From: Simmondsia chinensis | Lineage: Eukaryota > Streptophyta > Magnoliopsida > Caryophyllales > Simmondsiaceae | Length of the DNA stretch: 64,000 bases | Assembly: GCA_018398585.1 (NCBI GenBank) | Contig: JAGTTD010000016.1 | Span: 27,761,212 to 27,825,211, forward strand | Reading direction: 5' to 3' | Shown here: one piece after another, positions 56,101-64,000 of the stretch | How the letters are laid out: the number at the start of each line of letters is the position of its first letter | Position numbering within the stretch: position 1 is the stretch's first letter | Program-made: the position numbers and the translations under genes | The notes under the pieces: generated by a model | What the model was told of the DNA's origin: nothing | Database searches by the model: none | Seen by the model: the letters and a program-made list of their open reading frames with translations, nothing else

Positions 56101-59100
56101 TGTAATATCAACTTTTTAGTAACACGCTGACATGTGTAAAATATATTTTTTTCATAATATATCTAGAACATATACTAACTCTATATAGAAAATAATTATT
56201 TAATATGAAAATGAAAAAATAGCCAGCGGATAAACTAAAATATTAAATACAATAAAGATGTAAAACTTAAAGAATCAAATATAAAATTTTTAATTTTTAA
56301 GCTAAGTTGAGGGTAATTGGATCACTTTAACAAAATTGGCACATTTTTAGGTAATTGAGCACATATTTGATCTGGTCAGAATATTTATAAAATATTATCC
56401 CTAACCATATTGTATTCAAAAGCTAATTCTTTTCTAACTTTTACATAGACAATAATTATTAATATATGAAAATAAAAGTGTAAGTTATAAGTACTCGGGT
56501 TTAGTATATTAATTATATATTATAGTGGAAAAATTAAATATATTTAATAAAATAATTTAAATAATACTGTTAAAGTGTGTAAAAGTTGTAGTTATTTGTG
56601 GGTAAGTACCATTATTTTTTTATCTTACATGCAAATTGCTGTATAGTGACACTGATGATGAAAAAAAAAAAAGTTGGATGAAATGCCTCATTTTGTCTAT
56701 TATTTTAATAGTTTTATTTTTGCCTTAAAAAATTATTATTAACAGATCAGAAAATTATTTTCATGAAAATTTTATAGCTACTATTTTTTATAAGTGATAT
56801 CGTTGCTTTGATAGTAACGGTTTTTACTCTGTTTAATATCAACTTCCTTTATTAAATTCATGTAATTTTTTGACTAAATTATTATTTCACAAAGTTTATA
56901 GGCTCGAATATTAATTTATAATTGTTAGAGTATAAACCCAATCCTGGACCTCCACCCATCTGCTTAAGCTTTTGGGATAGATGGTTCCTTGACATGATAT
57001 CAGAGCCTTGATGACCAAGAGGTCAGGAGTTCGAATTTCAACAGCCCCAACTTTTAATATTAAAACAATTAAGCACAAGGTAAGAGGTGAGCCTGTGCAT
57101 TATCTACGCTTCAAGCCCAAACGGGTATTTGCGTGAGAGGGCATGTTAGAGTATAAACCCAATCCTGGACCTCCGCCCATCAGCTTAAGCTTTTGGAATA
57201 GATGGTTCCTTGACAATAATTTATCGAAAACAAATTTTCCAGTTATAATTTCTATTTTTTTTTGGGTTTAAAAAAATAGGAGGCGGTCGGGAAAGTGAGG
57301 TGTACGGGGCAGAGACAATGAGCTTGGGAGGGAGAGGAGGTGAGGTGGAGGAGAGAGAGAAGGAGGGTAGTGGTGGTGGTGGGCCCATTGGACTTCTGAA
57401 CAAGGCGGCGGCGGTGGCGGCAGGGGCGGAGCTGCACCCAAAAGCCACCGGAGAAGCAGACGGAGGAATAGGAGGAAAACAGATGCCGCCGGCGAGTGTA
57501 ATGACGCGCTTAATACTGATAATGGTGTGGAGAAAGCTGATAAGGAACCCCAACACCTACTCCAGCCTTATTGGTCTTGTTTGGTCCCTCATTGCTTTCA
57601 GGTATGCCACCCCTCCCTAATTATTGCATCCATTTCACTTCTATATTAAAATATATTTCACTTTTATATAAAAATATTATACGTATAATAATTTAAATGA
57701 TTATTTACGCTAAAGGTCGATGTACTGTGTATTGTGTCAGTGTAGTCACTATACTTTTAATTGTGTCAATTTAGTCCCTGAATAATTCAAAATGTGTTAA
57801 TTTAGTCATTTGATTAAATTTAAGTTAAGTTAATATTATAATTTTGAAGGACAAAATTATGTTAGATGCAAGCAATTTATTATAAATTCATCTGTTTATT
57901 CAATTTAACCTAATTCGTGATCGACCCATTAAAAATTTATCAAAAACTTAACATAAAATTTTCTCTAAGAACCAAATTGACACATTTTAAATTATACAGA
58001 AACTAAATTGATATAATTAAAAGTACAAAGATTAAATTGACATAATGAACAAAATACAGAGACCTTTAACATAAATAACCCTAATTTAAATAAAGAATTT
58101 TTAGTTAGATATCTGAGATTCAATTATTTAAATATCCGAACCTTTTTCATTTCATATAATACGGCAGCGTTGAATTTTAAAACATTTTAACTTAGATACC
58201 GTTTGCTGCCCTCTATCCCCTAATAACTGCAACCAATGTAGTTATTTTTAAAAATACTAAAGGAAAATATTATTAGCATATGGTAAAATTATTATTGATA
58301 GGATAAAATTATTATTTTTAAAGTAAATTTGCGGCTCTTATTTTTGATAAATTATTTTATTGTTTAGACAATAATATTTTTTTTAAGTTAATACCAACTG
58401 CCATACTAAATTTGCATCATTTAAATATTTAATTTATATATTATGGTTAGAATTTATTTACTAATAAAAAGTAATATTAAGTTAGTTATTTTTTTCCTAA
58501 ATTCAGTGATATCTAATTACGCATATTGGATATAGAATTTGAATATTTATTTTGAGAGTATAAATATACAGCATTATTTCCAGTGTCTCAATGGCTCTCG
58601 CTTAAGTAGGGTCTAGAGGGGTGAATATAAGCAGCCTTCCCCCTTTAGGGTACCCTGAAGGGAGGCTGTATCCGAGAACCCTCAAGGTGAGGGATGCAAC
58701 ACGAGGACTTTCCACGAGGTCACACGAGGTCACCCATCTTGGTACTACTCTCGCCCAAACACATTTAACTTCGGAACTCTAATAGGATCCAGTGCTTGCA
58801 TGTTGGTATCTCTTCTAGGTTTTTGAGAGTATAAAAATATATTTTTTTTAATTTGTAAGAAGATCTATTGGATTGAATAAAGAGTGACCCTTCCTCAATT
58901 CCCGTAAATTCTCTCATTTCTAATGAAAGTGGGGTTTGATTACAAGTCTTGAGTACCACCTTAAGACTTTACTAGCTGAGTTATGCAATAATTTTGAGCA
59001 ATGTTACGTTTTTATAAAAAGTGTCCACAATTTCTGTATATGAAATTAATTTCTAAAAATGATAAATGATTATTTAATATAATTTTTTATAATCTAATAA

Positions 59101-62100
59101 ATTTTACTATTCGAATACTCAATTTATGTATCTAACAATGCGATAGAAACTATTGAGTTAAAAAAATAATTAGTATTTTTGTAGGTTACTGATATTTTAA
59201 TATATATACTAAATATATAATTTTTGCTTGGTTTGATTTTGAAATAATATTTTATATTGAAACTTAAACTGGTAGATAAAATAGAAAGTTTATAATACTA
59301 GAATAATTGTTTTAAATTTCTATAGTTTAGTATTCAATTAAGAATAGGGTTCATTTAACAGATACTAAGGCACCAGATCCCATTAGAACTTCGAAGTTAA
59401 GTTTGCCTGGGCGAGAGTAGTACCAGGATGGGTAACCTCTTGCAAAGTTCTCGTGTTGTCAACTTTATAAAGTTAGGGTCCTCAAAAACAGCCTCTCGGC
59501 ATGGTTACACCCTGAAGGGGTAAGGCAGCGTACATCCACCCCCAAGTTCCGCTTAGGCTGGAGCCATTTAGGCACTAAGTCTGTTATAATTGTTGTATTT
59601 AATTAAGAATGTGAAGCAAATTTTTAATATTATATGTGAAAAATTGCAGGTGGCATATGGGCATGCCCAAAATAATAAAGTACTCAATATCTATATTATC
59701 TGATGCTGGCCTTGGAATGGCTATGTTTAGCCTTGGTGAGTCTCCCTTATTTCTTTTTCCTCTCCATTTTTATTCTATATAGACTCACTTTATATCTTAT
59801 GCTTAAATTATATTAATACAAAGAGTAAGTATTATTAAAAATTGAACTCGTGACCAATTAATAAGGGACTTCGATTCAAAAATAGATGTTTAAATTACTT
59901 TTAAATGAAGGTAAGTGCAAAAAAATCAGTTGTTCTAAAAGTTTACGTTGATGGTGGAGCTTCAAAATTATTTTAGTATTGAAAATTGGCATCGTTGATA
60001 TTCAAACTCATCACCTTCTGATTAATAAGGCTCTTCACAAGCTTAAGATAATAAGCAAAGATGTAGGAATTATTTTATACTGTTACAGTAACGGTATCTT
60101 AAAAAAAGAGAAAAGAAGACTTTAAATAATTGAGGAAGACGAAAAAGATAAGAGGGAGAGAGGGTACAGCACCAAACGTGAAAGGGCACAATTGTTTAAA
60201 TCAGTGGCCTAACAAAGAAATGGCTTTTCCCAAAAGTGTGGGACCCCTGCCTCATATGCCCTGTTTTGTGGTCCTTCCTTTTGTTCTTTTTCTCTATTAT
60301 TGGCCTGCCTTATTAGTTTTCTTTTACTCCAAGGTCTCGTTTGATTATCACATTAATGAATTCTTATTAGAAATTGTAATTGTCAAGAATTCGATTTGTA
60401 TGTCGAATTTTTAGAAATTAGGTTAAACATGTTTGGTTGCTAAGATAAGAAATAAAACTTTCTTCGGGTGGTTTGTTAAAAACAAAAGAATTAGAACTTA
60501 TCTAGGGGGTTAGATTTTAAACGAACTTGAAATTGCTTGGCAATTTATACTTCCATATTCTGCCTACTTCCTACCAATAAAACAAGAGCTTAAAACTATA
60601 CTTTTTATTAATTTCTACTTCCCGCATGTACTTCTTGCATGCTAAACAAGGCGTAATTTGATTTTTTGCGCTTTTAATTGGAAGTTTTTCAGCTCAAATT
60701 ATAATAGTCTCACTTCTAATATTAATATAATTTTACTATGAATGTGCTCGTTATTTGCTTTTCAAGCAAATACATGTCTGCTTAATGGGACATATTAGAG
60801 TAAATTTAAATTTTGGTGCCTTCATCTAACCACTTAGTAGCGCTCTATTTTTGCATTTTTTGATTTTTAAAGAACTAAAATTTAGGTTTTTAAAATGACT
60901 TTTTCTTATCTTTGAATTCATGTTTCCAATTTTCATCTCAAATAAGAAAGAACCGTTTCAAAAATATAACTTTTAGTTTTTTAAAAATTAAAAACTGCTA
61001 ACAAAAACTGATATTAAACAAATTGATAATAGAACTTATTCCTTCATGAGTACATTACAAGCAAATTCAAGTTGATTGTAGCATAAATATATATTGAGTT
61101 CTTTAATCTCGAAATGAGTTTAATTTTGTAACTTTTTTCCCCCTTATGGAAGGTTTATTTATGGCTCTACAACCGAAGATAATCGCATGTGGGAACTCGG
61201 TAGCCAGCTTCGCCATGGCGGTGAGGTTCCTTACCGGACCGGCCGTGATGGCGATTGCTTCCATTTCCATCGGCTTACGGGGTAACCTCCTTCGAATTGC
61301 CATAGTCCAGGTAATTATAATCGTCTCCTCTATTATAAATATTAAGCACAAAGTTCAAGCATAGCTTATTGCACAATTGGATTTAAACTTGTCATCAATA
61401 CTTAAGAGTAGTAAACGGTAATTGTAGAGATAGTTTGAGCTCTATGATATACTAATTAATTATTCAATAAGATCGTTTATTATGAGAGAAAAACAATCTT
61501 ATATATCCCAGTAGAATTTTTTTTATTATTATATCAATAGATGAGATAAGTGGTTGACTGTTAACGTATATTCAAAATCTAAAAATTTATTTATTGAACA
61601 GGCAGCACTACCTCAAGGGATCGTTCCATTCGTGTTTGCCAAGGAGTACAACAATCATCCTACAATTCTTAGCACTGCGTGAGTACTTGCAATCTTATAT
61701 TTATTCTAATTATATTTTTTTAAAATTTAAAGAAATGACCTAAAAAATATTAATTCTCACTTAGTCACTATAACTTTTATATTTTTCAAAAAGTCACTGC
61801 AAGTCTGCAGCTTATCATTTATGTCCTAAAAAACCACATGCCATTGTACATACGTTTTAGGGTTGACCTCAAATACAAATAAAAGACAAAAAAGCTAAAT
61901 TTGGACGGAAATATACGCAAAAATAATTGAAAATTTGGGATATATGCATTCGAGTTTGAGCTACAAAGATAAATAATCTTGGCTTAAACCACTTTGATAG
62001 TTGTCTCTACAAGCTATTCTTAGCCGAAATGTTATATATTTTCGTTATTTAATTACTTAGGTGCATGACGCATGGAAATTTTTAACGGATGCTAATTATG

Positions 62101-62545
62101 TTGACTGAAAGGACTGCTTAATAAAAAAAAAAACTTGGATTACAACAAACAGTTCTCTAAAACATATAACTGGTTGTTTTCAAAGATGATTTTACATAAA
62201 TAACTTATCGACTTAACTTGAAATATTCCCAAAAAAGTTTTATCTACTCAAAAATGTTTTACGTAAGTGATGAACAATTTTAGTTACCAAACATTTGTCT
62301 GAATGAGACTCTTGTCAAGATAGGATATGTAATCTTACATTGACATAGTGTTATTATGTAGAGAGGTTATTTTGAAAAATATTTTATCATTGTACATTGA
62401 TAATTAAAATATTAATAATATTACAAGATCAGAACTCGTAAATAATGTATTAATTGAATTTAAACGATGTGGGTGCAGGGTGATATTTGGAATGTTGATA
62501 GCGCTGCCAATCACATTGGTGTACTACATTCTTCTTGGACTGTAA
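53145..62545 (+). CDS. PIN auxin efflux carrier, PIN3/4/7-like (7 exons, 644 aa)
   Basis: Canonical long-loop PIN protein, a plasma-membrane exporter of auxin (IAA) in polar transport. Exons: 53145-53575, 55173-55966, 57280-57601, 59650-59735, 61153-61310, 61602-61678, 62479-62545; the joined frame is 1935 nt. The N-terminal membrane domain starts [11 protein letters not shown], typical of the PIN3/4/7 group (PIN1 starts differently), and holds [12 protein letters not shown]. The loop begins near [10 protein letters not shown] (162). Two kinase-target repeats, TPRPSN (Ser227) and TPRGSN (Ser248), are present; the usual third TPRxS is replaced by RTHSAS near 283-288. The C-terminal membrane domain includes [25 protein letters not shown] and [16 protein letters not shown], ending LVYYILLGL before TAA. 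Introns contain a miniature LTR element 65 bp before exon 3 and two 5S-headed SINEs in intron 3. The PIN assignment is very secure; the exact orthologue (PIN3 versus PIN4/7) cannot be settled here. Confidence 0.95.
53576..55172. other. PIN intron 1
   Basis: 1.6 kb, AT-rich. Contains a GAGCTCG-type repeat copy at 54595-55015 and poly(T) at 54200-54217; otherwise nothing recognised. The donor is TG|GT inside the Trp144 codon. Confidence 0.8.
54595..55015. repeat. GAGCTCG-type repeat, copy 4, PIN intron 1
   Basis: AGAGTTGAGCCAAACATGCC, TTATCGAGCAGAGC, TCGAGTTATTATCGAGCC, then GCTCAAACTCGACTCAATAAG; same lexicon as the RECG intron copies. Confidence 0.6.
56456..56917. repeat. Possible diverged M1-type MITE in PIN intron 2
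   Basis: ATATTTAATAAAATAATTTAAA on the left, and ATTAAATTCATG...GACTAAATTATTATTTCACAAAG on the right, resemble M1 arms in opposite orientation. Weak. Confidence 0.3.
56923..57215 (+). mobile_element. Intact miniature LTR retrotransposon (SMART/TRIM), 293 bp
   Basis: Two 72-bp LTRs (56923-56994 and 57144-57215, three differences), each TGTTAGAG...TTGACA. Directly after the first LTR is TGATATCAGAGCC, close to the plant initiator tRNA-Met primer site TGGTATCAGAGC. GAGTTCGAATTTC lies in the middle. A purine-rich GCGTGAGAGGGCA precedes the second LTR. Perfect 5-bp duplication ATAAT at 56918-56922 and 57216-57220. No coding capacity. It lies 64 bp upstream of PIN exon 3. Confidence 0.95.
58565..58820 (-). 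mobile_element. 5S rRNA-headed SINE, subfamily A, full length, PIN intron 3
   Basis: 256 bp on the - strand. Head ACCTAGAAGAGATACCAACATG, GGATCCTATTAGAGTTCCG-like, with a 10-bp local repeat of the ACGAGGTCAC segment (58709-58732). Tail present. Flanks TTTTGAGAGTATAAA at 58550-58564 and 58821-58835. Confidence 0.92.
59346..59594 (+). mobile_element. 5S rRNA-headed SINE, subfamily A, PIN intron 3
   Basis: 249 bp. GGCACCAGATCCCATTAG, AACTTCGAAGTTAAG, GAGTAGTACCAGGATGGG, CTCGTGTTGTCAAC, then tail GTTAGGGTCCTCAAAAAC...GTAAGGCAGCGTACATCC. Flanks GTATTCAATTAAGAAT (59330-59345) and GTATTTAATTAAGAAT (59595-59610). It ends 55 bp before PIN exon 4. Confidence 0.92.
59940..60095 (-). repeat. Miniature LTR element, decayed, PIN intron 4
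   Basis: On the - strand TGTAACAGTATAAAATAATTCC and AGCTTGTGAAGAGCC resemble the LTR and primer region of the family. Confidence 0.4.
60331..60657. mobile_element. GGCCTTGTTTGG-type MITE, copy 6, PIN intron 4
   Basis: Left AAGGTCTCGTTTGATTATCAC, right GCATGCTAAACAAGGCGT. Inner ACATGTTTGGTTGCTAAG and CTACTTCCCGCATGTACTTC as in other copies. Confidence 0.6.
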
Positions 62546-64000
62546 TATTCTATTTTTTTTTTAATTTTAATTTTTACATCACAAATCCAATTTTAATATT
62601 AATTCAACCCAGTGCTGCCGTATATATAAAATTTATATGGGGAGTGTTAGTTAACATTTTTATATGTTCGGGATGTAAATGAGTCCAGTTGAGCCTCAAC
62701 ATGTCAACATTTAGTTTGGCTCAAACTCGGTTCAGTTCCGTCGAGTTTGGATCCAACTCAAGGAGTTCGAAGATATGCTAAGCTCATTGAAGCTTGATCT
62801 TGCTCATTGGGTTTTACTAGGCTCTAGCTGAGCTCATTTAGACTCGAATTTGGCTTGATTTGGCACAATTAAGCTCATCGATTTTATCTCATTTGGCTCA
62901 TAAGCCTACCACTAGGCCTGGGCTTGACTTGTTCAGTTAAACAAGCTGACTTGGCTTTGCATTGAGCTCAAAGTGACTTGAGAGCATTTCAAGCTTTATG
63001 ACGAGCTGACTTGGCTTATTTACTCATAATTACGTTGTATTAGCTCTTACCAGAGTTGTGATTGTCAAAGCTGAATTTATTGATTCTAAGACAATTATGT
63101 AATGAAAAGATGAACTTTTGCTTTCTTGACTTGAGTAAGTTGTTTCAGTAATGTTCAGTTTAATCGTTCTCAGAGAGAATATAATATTGTAGCATAAGAT
63201 TTCACAAAGCAAGTTATTTCGAGACACAGTTTCTCAAAGTCCGACCTAAATTATGGTGTGTCACCTTGGCTCTTTCTATTTCATGTATCTTCTTTTTATT
63301 TGACTATATTAGGTATTCTCTGAATAAACCTTCCTTATTTCTTAATCAAGTATTTATTTACATTAAAGTACCTTGAAATTTTTTTATTTTCTCAATTTAG
63401 TTCTTATACTTTTAATTGTATCAATTTAGTCCTTTTATAATTGATATTTTATTAATTTAGTCTTTTTTGAGTTAAATTGAGTTAATGAGCAGATTTATGA
63501 TAGGTTATCAGTATTTAACATGATTGTATTCTTAAAAAAAAAAATATTAATAATTTAAATTAATATAATTAAAATTACAAAAATTTAAAACTGTAAGAAA
63601 AGTACAAAAATGTTTTGTGTAAAAAACTTTTTTTTAATAATGGAAAAGAAATAATAGGAGGAGGGGTGACGTGGGTAAATAGAGCCCTAAAGTAGAGGGG
63701 ATGAGAGATTGAATGCCCCTTCACTTCACGCAATAACCTTTGTTTCTTTGACTTTTTTTTAATAATAATATCCTTTTTTTAACAATTTTTACGTACTGTT
63801 ATAATTATTATTTCGGATTTTTTAACATTCAGGATATATATTAAAAAATATTTATTTAATTTTTACTAAATTATTTAAGTATTAAAAAAATATATTATTA
63901 TTTTTATATAAACTAATAAAATATAAAATTTTAATTTAATAAATATATTTTAATATATGCTCATAAGGACATATATTAGAAAATTTTTTATTATTACTAG
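62546..64000. other. PIN 3' flank
   Basis: Holds a GAGCTCG-type repeat (copy 5) at about 62685-63010 (GAGTCCAGTTGAGCCTC, TTGAAGCTTGATCTTGCTC). Beyond it the sequence is AT-rich with no recognised gene or element; a polyadenylation site cannot be fixed. Confidence 0.6.

Noticed and set aside
18770..59594. Cassandra-type TRIM as the source of the 5S segments
   Set aside because: No paired repeats containing 5S, no primer site or purine tract around them; instead a SINE-like tail and variable-length duplications.

Overview
This window is nuclear DNA from a flowering plant. It holds three multi-exon genes with GT-AG introns (and one GC-AG intron), is very rich in A+T, and is packed with plant-type SINEs, LINE fragments, MITEs and small LTR elements. 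The protein matches and repeat types suggest a eudicot, probably an asterid, but the sequence alone does not fix the species.

There are three real genes, all on the + strand. (1) 2172-16248 is the C-terminal two thirds of an organellar RecG-type DNA helicase: 12 exons and 615 residues, with the 5' exons lying before the window. (2) 35072-43617 is a complete HD-Zip class II transcription factor of the ATHB17/18 type: 4 exons, 193 aa. (3) 53145-62545 is a complete canonical PIN auxin efflux carrier of the PIN3/4/7 type: 7 exons, 644 aa. They do not form a pathway; the last two simply belong to auxin and development biology.

Most of the rest is transposable elements, many nested. The most striking signal is a family of about 240-256 bp SINEs. 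Their 5' half is a complete 5S rRNA sequence with its internal pol III promoter boxes. Their 3' half, ending in (TTG)n, is the same as the 3' end of RTE-type LINE fragments found in the same window. I count about ten copies with a 5S head (several with clear 11-22 bp target site duplications, TSDs), several tail-only copies, and seven LINE 3' fragments carrying the same tail. Two 5S-SINE subfamilies can be told apart.

The second system is a roughly 292 bp miniature LTR retrotransposon (SMART/TRIM-like: 72-bp LTRs and a tRNA-Met type primer site). It has one near-perfect copy and many decayed ones, with copies in introns of all three genes. Other layers are a Mutator-type MITE with a 9-bp TSD, three hAT-like elements, several long foldback elements, a nested solo LTR, an L1-type LINE with zf-RVT and RNase H remnants, and tRNA-headed SINEs.

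Layout: 1-16248 RECG and its introns; 16249-34930 intergenic repeat mosaic; 34930-43617 HD-Zip gene with SINE-loaded introns; 43618-52950 intergenic repeats including the L1 remnant; 52950-62545 PIN gene; 62546-64000 AT-rich flank.
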